64,000 bases of DNA from Batillaria attramentaria (Eukaryota > Mollusca > Gastropoda > Batillariidae). Shown here in pieces: positions 53,757 through 64,000 of this stretch. Positions within the stretch are counted from its first letter, which is position 1. Each line of letters opens with the position of its first letter. The stretch is from assembly GCA_018292915.2 (NCBI GenBank), contig JACVVK020000015.1:716001-780000 (forward strand), given 5' to 3'. The notes below the pieces were generated by a model, which had not been told where the DNA came from, searched no databases, and worked only from the letters and a program-made list of their open reading frames with translations. The translations under genes and the position numbers were made by a program.

Positions 53757-54689
53757 TGCATTTTGTTTCTGGTTTTGCATTTCTCTTTTTTGTTTTTTGT
53801 TGCTCAGTGCTGCATGTTTTTCTTTGCTTTTTGCCAGCAGTTCATTTCTTTTGTAGCAACGGCAGATTGAAAATTAACCATTGCATGGCTAAATCTTTTC
53901 CGTTCAAACATAAAGTTCGTTCGTTCGTTCTCTCTCTCTCTCTCTCCCTGTCTCTCCAGCCGGCAGTATGTAACGCAATCGAAACCAGTCGCAAGGTTTC
54001 TAATTTCGTTTAATCTGTTTTTCCATATAACAGTAGACATGCCCAACTTCTCGTGAAAACTTGACCGAGTACACGTATGTCACCTGATACAAGACTTGAA
54101 AATCTTTTCTAATAATGTTACTGAAACTCTATCTACCCCAAAAAAAGTTTAATAAAAAAAAAATCAATCTGACTGAAGGAAATTTATATCAAAGTTGAAA
54201 AATCTCATCACCTCTCTCGAGTAATGACTGTCATTTAATCTATGCGTTTAATCTATTCAATCGTGGAACATGATGTGCTCGATATTCGAAAACGATACAT
54301 GACTTCGAAACTGGGTCGGGGATTTTGGGGGTGGGGGTGGATAGAGGAGGGAAGAGGGCGGTGTGTGTGTGTGTGAGGGGAGAGGGGCGAAGGGGGGGGG
54401 GGGGGGGTAACAGGAGGAGGATCAGGGGGAGAGGTAGCATGTATCTAGTGACGCGCATTAATAACGACTCAGTTTCCTCCTAAAGGGTATTTCTAATGGC
54501 ACAGGGAGTATCTTACCCCCATCTGTACTTGTTCATGTCTAGACGCGTCGCATCTTGGAAGCAGATTAGACAGTACGCGACGTTCACAGGAATACGGTTG
54601 GCGGTTCTTTTCTCTCTTTCTGTCTTATACCTTTCTTTCCTTCTTGTCCATGTGTCTGTCTGTCTGTCTGTGTTTCAGTGTTTACCGTG

Positions 54690-54789
54690 ACCCTCTCTCT
54701 CTCTCTCTCACTCTTTCTCTCTCTCGCGTGATGTTGTGTGTCGTGACCCTCTCTCTCTCTCTCTCACTCTTTCTCTCTCTCGCGTGATG

Positions 54790-54835
<46 letters not shown>

Positions 54836-54860
54836 GTGTGCGTGTGTGTGTGCTGTCCTT
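54690..54860. repeat. duplicated CT block and (GT)n tract
   Basis: A unit of about 60 bp, GTGACCCTCTCTCTCTCTCT through CTCGCGTGATGTTGTGTG, occurs twice in tandem (54687-54741 and 54744-54800), then runs into about 30 GT units with CG interruptions. Confidence 0.92.
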
Positions 54861-55173
54861 ACTTAGTATCCTCTCTTTTGTTTTCTCTTTTTTTTTTTTT
54901 TTGGACAGTAGTATTAACTCATGTAGTGTAGCAACAGTAAGTTTTAAAATTGGTATGTATATGCTTGTAACTTCTACCGTTGTAAAATAAAGGTTCTTGT
55001 TCTTGCTCTCTCTCTCTCTCTCTCTCTCTTCTTCTTCTTCTTCTTCTTCATCATCTTCTTCTTCTTCTTTCTTTGTTTCTTTCTCGTGTGATTGATTCAT
55101 TTTAAGGGGAAGGGGATGTGGAAGGAGATTCACCCACTTTGAATTTAAAGGAAACTAAAGGATGTAAAAAGAG

Positions 55174-55436
55174 ACTCACTCACTCACTCACTCACTCACT
55201 CACTCACTCACTCACTCACTCACTCACTCACCCAGTCACCCACCCACCCACCCACTCACCCACCCACTCACTCATTCACTCACTCACTCACTCACACGCT
55301 CATCCTAACTCACTCACTCACTCACTCACTCACTCACTCACTCACTCACTCACTCAATTAATCGACCAATTACTCACTCACTCACTCACTCACTCACTCA
55401 CTCACTCACTCACTCACTCACTCACTCACTCACTCA
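55174..55436. repeat. (ACTC)n tetranucleotide array
   Basis: About 60 ACTC units with CACC variants and one spacer (AATTAATCGACCAATT) near 55356-55371. The Thr-His-Ser-Leu frame is a by-product. Confidence 0.96.
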
Positions 55437-55954
55437 AATAAATTAAGCATTTCAAAAAGGGCTGTACAAAACATTATATAGTTACAACATACTCTTGTGT
55501 ATGCGTGTGTTTTGACCGACCGACTAATTTATCGCTTACAAAGCGAAAACGCTTGTATCAACGCTTGAACTGCAAAATACCAAGCAACCAACGCCCTTTA
55601 CAAAACGGCACAACCCTAGCAGTAGTCCTTAACACGACCTTCTTCGTTCCCCCTTCCACGGGAGTATCGGACGAGTTATCTGCCGCATGTACACGGAGGG
55701 AGAGACAATCGATAACTAATCGATCCAAACTGCCCCGCCGATCGTCATGTCAGTTCGATCCGGTGTACCGGGACAATATTCAAGATCGATGTCGTGTGGT
55801 CAGACCTAGTTAACACTTCGCACAATTTGGGTGCTGATTGCCTCAGGGAAGCAGTTGGCACTGGCGCGCAAATAAAAGCCCTGCGACTAGTTTCGATTGC
55901 GTTACTTCACGTTACATACTGCCGGCCGTAGAAAGTGCGAGTGTTTGTGTGTGG

Positions 55955-56085
55955 ATGGGATGGGGGTTGGGGAGGAGGAAGGTGAACGAAATGGGGGGGG
56001 GGGGGGGGGAGGAGGAGGGAGGAGGAGGGAGGAGGAGGAGGGGGTAGGTTCAGGTTGGGGCGGGGGTGGGGGGGGGGGGTGATGA
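55955..56085 (+). other. G-rich tract, quadruplex-forming pattern
   Basis: Long G runs and GGA repeats on plus for about 130 bp, including GGGGTAGGTTCAGGTTGGGG. Confidence 0.75.
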
Positions 56086-56244
56086 GAGTGGCGGTCGGGG
56101 ACGATTTCTCTCGACCTAATTTCGGACGAAGTACGGATGGATGCGAACGAAGAAACAAACAAATACAAAAAGAAAGAAAAAAAGGCTTGGTTCACGTGTT
56201 AATTTCTACCCGATACGCTCCTTCTAACCCCCCCCCCCTTCCCT

Positions 56245-56246
<2 letters not shown>

Positions 56247-56305
<59 letters not shown>
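56247..56305. repeat. (CA)n microsatellite
   Basis: About 29 units after a C-rich run. Confidence 0.95.
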
Positions 56306-56307
<2 letters not shown>

Positions 56308-57049
56308 TCCCGGTTAAACTGATATTTTTCCTTACATCTTTCAGCTCCTGTCCTACATCTTGAACGCTAAGTAATTATTTATCTATTATTGTGGCTTTAA
56401 ATTTTTTTAATCCACCAAAGGAAAGGTTTTTTGTTTGTCTGTTTACACTGTTTGGATGTGAGGATTGCCGTTTTATCAATATTTTCCTCTTATCTCATTA
56501 TATCTTTAGCACCTGCCTTTTTCTTCAATATACTGTACTTGTATGAACTTTGCTGTGGCAGTATTTCCCTATCAACAGCACGATCACCTTAATCAATTTC
56601 CGGCTACTGTCAAAATACATAACGATATCACCCCGAGCTCCAGGAAAACGCATCAGTTGATTGGCTGGATCGAGGGGTTTATAGGCTAATAACTGGGTGG
56701 ATACGTAATTCGATATGATATTGGAGCAATGAAGTACACGTGCGATGGCTGATTTGAGGCACACTTTTCCAAACAACACAAAAACAGCTAAGCATGACTG
56801 GCAGATTAATCACTACATGAAGGTCTACGTGAAGGGTCTGCTTCACGTGGCATTGACGTCAACGGAGAAGAAGACTTTGGGTATTGAGCATACTAATCTA
56901 TTACTGTCGGTGCGGGAGAAAAACAAAACGCTACCCTGACTGAAGATATGCAAACATTGCTTTCTGAGTTTAGCCAAGTTCATGTCATCTGAGCAAGCAA
57001 ACAGACATTCGAGGAGCTTGGGTAAGCATGGCTGCTTGATTTACAGCGT

Positions 57050-57449
57050 AGTAATAATAATAATAATAATAATAATTATATAGGCGCTTTACCCAATTTC
57101 GTGAATCGGCTGAAAGCGCCGCGAACTGAACCCAACACGCACGCTCACGTGAATCACACGCATTCTCTCACACACCGGACATAAACACATTACAACCACG
57201 TGGTGCGAAGGGTCAGCTCAGCTATTTAAATTTCGGAATTTATAATTGCATTTATTTTTCAAATTTGGTGGGCTGAACATTTCCGAAGCAGAGGGGGAGG
57301 AAGCCGGAGTACCCGGAGAGAACCCCCGACGATCGGCCCGAATGAACGGTGCCACATACGAGAAAGAAAAATTCTTTGCCCCGAGTGGGGCTCGAACCCC
57401 TCAGCTCTCGCATTGGTGACAGGTCTCTTAACCACTAGACCACCGACCG
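57050..57449 (-). mobile_element. SINE family 2, full length with (ATT)n tail
   Basis: The same order as at 6771-7178, with the head at about 57449 (GGTCGGTGGTCTAGTGGTTA in reverse) and the ATT tail at 57051-57075. Very similar to the 52136 copy, suggesting recent activity. Confidence 0.9.
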
Positions 57450-57584
57450 TATGTTCGGTGTAGTATGTTCAAGACAGGTTCTCAGTAAGCAGTAGACAGG
57501 AACAGTGCATTATTTACATAACTATGTCCAAAAGAAAGAAAGAAAGAAAGAAACAACAACAACAACACCAACAACAACTCCCTT

Positions 57585-57793
57585 TGAATTGCAATTTACA
57601 AATTTCGTGGGCTAAACCTTTCCAAAGCAGAGAGGGAGGAAGCCGGAGTACCCGGAGAGAACCCTCGACGATTGGCCCGAATGAACGGTGTCACGAAGAG
57701 AAGGAAAAATTCTTTTTTACCCCGAGTGGGACATACTCGAACCTGACCTCTCGCACTTCGTGACGAGGTCTTAACTATTAGACCACCGACCGC
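57585..57793 (-). mobile_element. SINE family 2, truncated copy
   Basis: The head and body through AACCTTTCCAAAGCAGAGAG are present. The 3' module and ATT tail are missing. It lies 140 bp from the full copy in the same orientation. Confidence 0.85.
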
Positions 57794-58269
57794 CGCAGCG
57801 TCGTTTTTGAGACTGTCGCCAAGTCTACACGACATTCACCACTTCTGCCTTCATGCCCAAGGTCTCTAAAACAAACGCGAACTACCGTCACTGTCCCCTG
57901 GCCTGTCGTAAGTTTGACAAAAATGTCAGCGACTCTCCTCCTGGGAAATTCAGCGTCTGGAAAAGTCCTCTCCGTGATAAGATGCTTTGTCAAGGAGATA
58001 GCCGTCGTATTTGCTTTATGTACCATTTCAGCCGCTGAGAGAGACACGAAGCTTAGGGAATGTGACACGGCTTTGTCATTTAACTGTCACTTCGGTTTTT
58101 TTGTGTGTGTTGGTCTTGGTTTATTGGATACGTGTGTCTGAGTTTGGGCATGTCACAAAGGGTAACACTTTTTTTATGTCTGTTAACACATTTCCTACCA
58201 CGCACGAGCATCTCACGTGTTTGACTCTTTTCGGTTTTGGCCCTGTATGCGAAAATCAGGCAATGATGC

Positions 58270-58700
58270 ACAGTTCTTTAAAGATCTAAGCTCCCAGCAA
58301 ACAGCTTTCCGAAGAGTGAAAAAGATTTACAGAGTCGACCGTGCAAGCACAGTCAACTATGTCACAGTCGCAAAGTTTTCAGCGTCCCTGAAACCAAATA
58401 AAAGCCAAAAGCAGCCTGATTTCAAGCTCAGTTTGCGTTTTGACACTGAGCGAGAAAGATCGTGTAGCACTCAACATCCGCTAGACACTGTAGCGATGTG
58501 TCTCGCTCACTGACCAAAAGCCGGGCCAAATAATGTCACGGCAAAGTCGTGCTCTGATTTTATACGGGTCCCCGAAGCGCTGAAAACTCTCCAACTGTGA
58601 CAGAGTTGCCTGGATTATGCACAGTCGAAGGAGTCCCAGTTAAAAAAAAAAAAAAAAAAACTGTTTGCGGCTTTTGCTCAGATTGCAGACCTTTAACGGC
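58270..58700. mobile_element. foldback element C, copy 2
   Basis: Reverse complement of 9136-9545 over its length. Ends TTTAAAGATCTAAGCTCCCA and CAGATTGCAGACCTTTAACG. A poly-A expansion of about 19 bp is at 58640. It lies just upstream of the retrotransposon fragment. Confidence 0.75.
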
Positions 58701-58940
58701 TCTGATTGCAGCAAACACGAGTATAATCATAAACGAAGTGCAACACTCTCACTCAGCCAAAGTTTAATCCAAGCATGAATTAATTATGATTTTTTTTTTC
58801 GCTGTGGCCACTTGTGCACAACCCCAAACTGACTTGGTAGGAATTGAGTTAACCCATGGGTCTCACGGTATGTAAGCCTACGTGGATAGGTTTGGAGAGT
58901 CTGCTACAGTCACACGATTCAAAACCCCTTCAACCAGTAG

Positions 58941-59357
58941 AGCCTGGTCTTTCGTCATTTTGATGGCACTCTCCCACCATACCTTTCGGCTTCACTCGTC
59001 ACCTATCAGCCGTCACGAACCCTCCGGTCGTCGTCCGAGAGGCTTCTCAAAATTCCCAAGCGCAGCCTGAAATCTTTTGGCGAGCGCTCTTTCAGTTTTG
59101 TCGCACCAACCTTTTCCAATTCTCTGCCAGCACATCTGAGAAATGCGCCCACACTGTCTGTTTTTAAGAGCAATCTTAAAACGCTCCTCTTTCGTAAAGC
59201 CTTCCAGTAAATTCCACTTCAGTCAGTAACTCGTCAGTTTCACCAGTGTATGTCTGTCCATCGTTTGTAAATCGTGCGTGAGTGTCGGTGAGTGATTGGC
59301 GCATTCAGTTTGTTCTAAAGAAATGCGCCCTACAAATACCATTTATTATGATAATTA
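58941..59357 (+). pseudogene. 5'-truncated non-LTR retrotransposon, reverse-transcriptase C-terminus and 3' UTR
   Basis: A 90-codon plus-strand frame ends with TAA at 59208-59210. It contains TLPPYLSASLVTYQPSRTLR, then GERSFSFVAPTFSNSLPAHL, then TLSVFKSNLKTLLFRKAF. This order (PPYLS, yxPxRxLRS, GxRSFSxxAPxxWNSLP, FKxxLKTxLF) is the well-known C-terminal end of non-LTR retrotransposon polymerases (CR1/Jockey-like group). The usual Trp before NSLP is Ser here. The rest of the polymerase and the endonuclease are missing, so this is a dead 5'-truncated copy. A 3' UTR of about 150 bp ends in GCGCCCTACAAATACCATTT and ATTATGATAATTATG. Confidence 0.88.
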
Positions 59358-59597
59358 TGTAGAGATCGCTCAGTGGCTCACGTTCCGAGGACAACAGACA
59401 ATACAAATTCCCAATCCCAAATGTTCGTCTAAGAAGGCTTCATCGGAGGACATACAAACAAAACTCTACGGACAGCTGTACTTATCTCAATCAGTTCTTG
59501 GAGAACAACAGCAATGCTAACACGCTTGTATCCATTTTCGTTCTAATAACTGCTCTCAGCCAGTGCAGTTCAAGTGTACAGTTATAGATTATCCTAC

Positions 59598-59743
59598 CTG
59601 GTAGTCAAATGACCGGCACACGAAGTCCTTCTCCTCCAGGCAATTTCTGGCGCATCTGTCTGGACTAACGTGATGTGACGTCTTGTCGTTACGACCCAGG
59701 ACTATCTTGTAAGGAGTGGGGTAGAAATAGTCCAGGTACTCCC
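59598..59743 (-). CDS. PAN/Apple-domain exon
   Basis: The acceptor gtttcag ends at 59744 and the donor CAG|gtagga starts at 59597. Read from phase 1 it gives 48 codons: EYLDYFYPTPYKIVLGRNDK, then SPDRCARNCLEEKDFVCRSF and DYQ. The pattern CAxNCLxExxFxCRSFDY is the core of PAN/Apple domains, which mediate protein or carbohydrate binding outside the cell. Ends phase 0, so the second half of the domain is on another exon, not found. Same strand as the CUB receptor 35 kb downstream. Joining them is plausible, since extracellular proteins mixing PAN and CUB exist, but unproven. It could belong to a separate gene. Confidence 0.8.
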
Positions 59744-60500
59744 CTGAAACAAACAAAACAAATGAGTATTACTGGTTGAAAAGAATGCTTTCGTAATCAC
59801 TGATGTTGTATTTTCCTTAGGCTGTGCCACTCTGTACTCTTGTGTATCATTATGTTCAGGATATTCATTAAGACGGTCGCAGTCCTTATTATTTCTTGGT
59901 GTTCCGCATCCCCTCTGTTTATGTTTATTCGACTGCTCAGAATGCAGAAAACTTTTCTGTTGCTTTCTTTCTTTGTTAATTTGGTTTTTCTTGGCTTCTT
60001 AAATTTTTAGGGTTTTTTTTGTTGTTGTTGTTGTTGTTGTTTATTGTTGGTTTGTTGTTTTGTTTGTTTGTTTGTTTGTTTGTTTGTGTTGGTTTTTTTT
60101 TTTTTTTTGGTTTGTTTTTTGTTTGGTTGGGTTTTTTTGGAGGTGGGGGTGTTTTTGTTTTGTTTGTTTTGTTTTGTTTTTGTTTTTTTCGGGGGGGGGG
60201 GGGATAATTGTTTGTTTCAATTTTTCTTAGTGTTCCAGGACACGTCTCCTATACAGTGTAATGTGCTCAATCGTAGGACATTGTGCTTGTCAGCAAACAC
60301 CATACTTAGTATTATTTATCATGGCACCTAGAGGCATAACCATGAAGAAAATGAAAAAGGAACGTTATGTCACGAAAGTCATTCAGTTTACATGTCAAGC
60401 TCGGATTACTGAATGAGTTCTCTTCATTTTACAAGCATTGGCGTCTCAAGAACACGTGCTTGGTCGTACAACTTGGCCTCGCGCTATTCGGGGGAAAAGG
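59744..60500. other. non-coding flank with (GTTT)n low-complexity region
   Basis: Unique AT-rich sequence, then 60005-60205 made of GTT/GTTT and poly-T/poly-G runs. The hydrophobic Phe/Val/Leu frames here come from T/G-rich composition, not a membrane protein. Confidence 0.6.
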
Positions 60501-60514
60501 ATCACAGCAGGAAA

Positions 60515-60524
<10 letters not shown>

Positions 60525-60567
<43 letters not shown>

Positions 60568-60652
60568 AATCACAATGACAAATCCTTTATTTGACAACGA
60601 CGAAAGTTATAGGTACGCTACAATAATTTTAAAAATCTAAACATCTAAAAGC

Positions 60653-60690
<38 letters not shown>
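60525..60690. repeat. two (GA)n tracts flanking a TTTATTTG repeat end
   Basis: About 19 GA units at 60525-60563 and about 17 at 60656-60688. Between them CAAATCCTTTATTTGACAAC resembles 16905-16920 and 18975-18985, possible ends of one old element family. Confidence 0.8.
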
Positions 60691-60692
<2 letters not shown>

Positions 60693-61469
60693 CGACAAAA
60701 TCGAAGGCAGGTAGACAGACGGACAGACAAAGACGGAATCTCCAGACCATGGCCAAAATCCCCAGAACGAACAAAGCAAACACCTGCACGTGCGCTACGA
60801 CAATTCTGACGTCGATAGGACTGGCATTGCTCCCCCTTCCCCCCTACCCCCTCTCTTCCCCCAACAACCTCCCATTTCCCTGCCCCCGGACTTCTCCCCC
60901 CTCCCGCTTCCGTCCACAGCCAGTCAGGGGAGGAAAAATGTCAATGGGCTTGATTGCCCGTGTAACCTATTGAGCGGCACTCAATCTCAGAATGCTGACT
61001 ACTTCAATCATCGGTCGCAAGCAAGGCTGTCTCGTTTCTGTTTTTTTTTTTTTTTTTTTTTTAAACCCCATCGGATATTCCGTTAAAAGAGAAATCGGGT
61101 TTTAAATCACGCCTTAGCAGATGCTACGTTGACAATTCAATACGCCATTTTCTGCCAGACAGACGGTTCTGGCCTGATGTAAATCACTGGTATTTTTGTC
61201 GCTGACAGAAAAAAACCCATTAAGCCCAAGGTTGAAAGAGAAAAAGATTTTGTTAGAAGAAAGCAAAATATCTTGGGTGAGCCGAGTTTAAGACCTAGTT
61301 TGAATAATTACATTTTTGTTTCAGATATGTCTGAGGTTTTTTTTTTGTTGTTGTTTTTTTTTCATTTTGGACAGCAAATTAGTAATCAGCTACGACGTTC
61401 TTCATTCGGTGTCTTTGAAAAAAAATCAATATACCGTGGGTTACATTGATAAACAAAAATGTCAGCGCT

Positions 61470-61725
61470 TTGATTATAAAATTCAAGATTCAAAGATTTT
61501 ATCCCTTTCTCCCCGCTTGGGGTATGGAGAAATATTCAAATACAAAGAACGTAATAAAAAAAAAAAAAGGTACAACAGTATACAAAATACAGCTGAAAAA
61601 AATCACAATAAAATCAAAACGCACATCAATTTCAACCCAAGATACATATACATATCACACCATCATCCCATCAAATACATCATAATTATGGCTTTAAAGG
61701 ATAAAGTATACGATTTTGGATGAAT
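61470..61725. repeat. probable decayed interspersed repeat
   Basis: AAGATTCAAAGATTTTATCC, then CCCGCTTGGGGTATGGAGAA, with A-rich sequence to the right. Resembles the GATCCCTCGTGGGGAAATTA type near 9910 in layout only. Confidence 0.35.
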
Positions 61726-62417
61726 TTCAGCCTTGAAATTGTGCTGTTTGTTGCGGAGAGTATTTTGTTACCATCGGTGCATTTTGACTGTTGGCTGCTG
61801 AATAAACTTGAACAGTGTGTTCGACCTCAAAACGATACTGTCTCGCCTTTAAAAAAGATATGGAGAAAAAAACCCACGAATATCTAATAAGATACAATCT
61901 GTACCATGCTATACAGTTTGCTTAAGTTAATATACCAGCGTATCCATCCAATTCCATTGGATTATTCGGAGGCAAAAGCGTACTTCAAAATCCCAGCCCC
62001 ATCTTGTGCTGAAACAAGAAAATCAGGCACAAAGACATCCTGACACCTGGTAATCAATGACCATACCACGAAAACCCGGGGGGACCTCAGTCCTCGTGTC
62101 TTCTCTATTGACAGTTATGACGGCAACAAAACGGCCAGCGATCACAGGAGATAATTGCCCACTTTTCATGTGCTTCTTTGGGGTCGATGAGCGACGGTTT
62201 GTCGATATAGCGACAGCATAGTGCTAAGTGTAACCCGTCAGATCAAAAGTCTTTTTCAGACAATTGCTGCTTCTAGTCAATGAAGTTCTTCCAAGTCCTC
62301 TCCAAGCTCTTGGGGCTAGAGAGGCCACGTGAAGGTAAACAAGACGGCGGGTGGAAAAACTGGGTGAACCGTCTATCTATGCCAAATGTTCTTTAATAGA
62401 CGAATGAATCCAGTCCT

Positions 62418-62600
62418 AATTTCCGAAACTTAAAAAGCTGAGCTGACCCTTGGCACGAAGTACTTGCAACTGCAACCAAACAGTATGTTGGTGTCCGTTG
62501 TGTGAGCGAATGCGCGTAATTTACAGGAGTGTGCGTACTGGGTTCCGTTTGCAGCGCTTTGAACCAAACATATGGGTAAAGTATCTGTATGCTTCACAAC
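62418..62600 (+). mobile_element. SINE family 2, 5'-truncated and diverged
   Basis: AATTTCCGAAACTTAAAAAG, GCTGAGCTGACCCTT, GTGTGAGCGAATGCGCGTAA and TGGGTAAAGTATCTG follow the family 2 3' half with many changes. An old copy. Confidence 0.72.
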
Positions 62601-62645
62601 TTTTTGCAAAAGTCCCCAGCCTACATCTCCCCACCCCCTACCCCC

Positions 62646-62647
<2 letters not shown>

Positions 62648-62711
<64 letters not shown>
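62648..62711. repeat. (CA)n microsatellite
   Basis: About 32 units. Confidence 0.95.
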
Positions 62712-63679
62712 GCATAAAACATCCCAACAAGCAAACAAGAAAGCCACGAAGCAAAATCAACATTTTGGGAAAAAAGTTTGAAATTGAATCATGAGCAGTC
62801 TTAGCATAACCTCCTTTTCATTGACAGCGATAACCACCTCACACATTGAGAACTATTCCACGCGAGACATGCTCAGCAACACCAGCCCTACACAACCACC
62901 TCTCTGCTCAACCCCATTATCACAAGGAGTTTATAGTTTGTCTCTTGTCAACCCTTCTCCTTCTCCGAGCCGAGGACCAAAGGGGAGAAGCGACTTTAAC
63001 GACCAGAGAACAAATTACCGGGGTTGTCCACACTGGTGAGAACGGCCAATAAACTAGGGTGGTTTTCCCGCGGTTATTATCTGGCGCGCGCATGAGGTGC
63101 ACGCGGAATGTCCTCAGACATTACCGCCATCTTTGAACACATCCTTCAACACCAACATCAGGGGCCGGACTTGTGACTATCGCGATGGGGAAAATTTGCA
63201 TGCCACTGTCTCGCAGGGGTATGTTCCCCGGCTGATGTATAGGCTGTACGTACACGCTATTTCCGATCGAGCAAGACATCATATCCTTCGATGGATTCTA
63301 CTGATGAAATAGTTCGTATACTACAAACACTAAAGACTAAGCGTTTATTTACGATGTTGCGGTGACAATTTCTACCAGCCGCTGTCAGTAAACAGCAGAG
63401 TCCCCTTTCGTTGTCTCGGATTTCCCACACTAATTTCAGTCTTTGTGGACTTGTCGGGCGACACACAAAAGGTACAGCGCCGCCCCACAATGCTCCAAAC
63501 AGCCTTTGTAAATGCAGGATTCTGACTCAAGTCTCCTGAGTCAGACGGATCGGACTACTGATGAATAGACAAGTGAGATGGCAAAAATGAACAGATGTCA
63601 AACACTTGCATATACAAGACACCGTTAGATACTCTGCCCTAAGGAGAATGTGCGTACTCGCTTGAAGGTTCAGAAACAC

Positions 63680-63862
63680 TGATTTGCGAGGGAACCAGGC
63701 TGGTGAAACGTTCGACTGTCAGTTATTGTGGTCTGGTCGTAGGTTGGATTTCATGCTAGGATCTACAAAATTTTGACGACGTTGTCTTGTCATATTGTCT
63801 TTGATGTCAACCTTATTGTTATTATTATCTGATGGAAAAGGGCGCTGAATACCTCAGTTTAC
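63680..63862 (+). mobile_element. SINE family 1, highly diverged copy
   Basis: TGTGGTCTGGTCGTAGGTTG, CTTGTCATATTGTCTTTGAT and GATGGAAAAGGGCGCTGAAT keep the order of the family with an inserted ATT run. Confidence 0.5.
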
Positions 63863-63872
63863 GCTGAAAGCA

Positions 63873-63944
<72 letters not shown>

Positions 63945-63976
63945 ACACACACTCACACACACACACACACACACAC
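63873..63976. repeat. (TC)n then (AC)n compound microsatellite
   Basis: About 10 TC units, then about 42 AC units with two ACTC interruptions, at the right edge of the window. Confidence 0.95.
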
Positions 63977-64000
63977 TGAGGGTGAGAGACAGACTGACAG

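Noticed and set aside
55118..55441. Repetitive Thr-His-Ser-Leu frame of 107 codons
   Set aside because: Straight translation of the (ACTC)n array; all frames are equally open.
60019..60331. Hydrophobic Val/Phe/Leu-rich frames resembling membrane proteins
   Set aside because: Produced by GTT/GTTT and poly-T runs; no charged flanks or homologous pattern.

Overview
This is an animal nuclear genome window, most likely from a mollusc and probably a gastropod. It has short exons with GT-AG introns, long (CA)n, (CT)n and other microsatellites, and many tRNA-derived SINEs. The one receptor exon carries an RMNLCLFxLALVD-type second transmembrane helix, which I associate with gastropod chemosensory-type receptor families. 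The species assignment is inference. I see no bacterial genes, CRISPR arrays, rRNA or intact tRNA genes.

Only two genes can be supported, both on the minus strand. (1) At the left edge (1-946) lie two exons of a rhodopsin-like seven-helix receptor: the N-terminus with helices 1-2, and helix 3 running off the window. (2) From 24.35 kb down to 13.35 kb lie eight exons of a single-pass membrane protein: CUB1, CUB2, a transmembrane exon and three cytoplasmic exons ending in a tail with an NPLY (NPxY) motif. A PAN/Apple-domain exon at 59.6-59.7 kb on the same strand may be a 5' part of this gene, which would make the gene at least 46 kb long, or it may belong to another gene. Splice phases match across every adjacent exon pair except CUB2 to transmembrane, where at least one linker exon is still unplaced.

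Layout: 0-1 kb, receptor exons. 1-13.3 kb, intergenic DNA with microsatellites, SINEs and a foldback element. 13.35-24.35 kb, the CUB gene, with repeat-filled introns, a 213-bp near-perfect palindrome and a long (TG)n tract against a splice acceptor. 24.35-59.6 kb, a repeat-dominated region (intron or intergenic) with no exon I can defend. 58.9-59.2 kb, the 3' end of a dead non-LTR retrotransposon. 59.6-59.74 kb, the PAN exon. 59.75-64 kb, repeats and unique sequence with no recognised gene.

The repeats form a few families: a tRNA-like SINE with a conserved GGACGTTAAA...CACCCACC tail (about 17 copies, two with clear target-site duplications); a second tRNA-like SINE with an (ATT)n tail; two or three further SINE-like families; several foldback/MITE-like families; and unnamed interspersed repeats, one of them present as a fresh 525-bp tandem duplication. 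I found no convincing new multi-gene system. The most interesting points are the splicing and structure signals inside the CUB receptor gene: a UG tract at a 3' splice site, a GC-AG intron and a 213-bp intronic hairpin.
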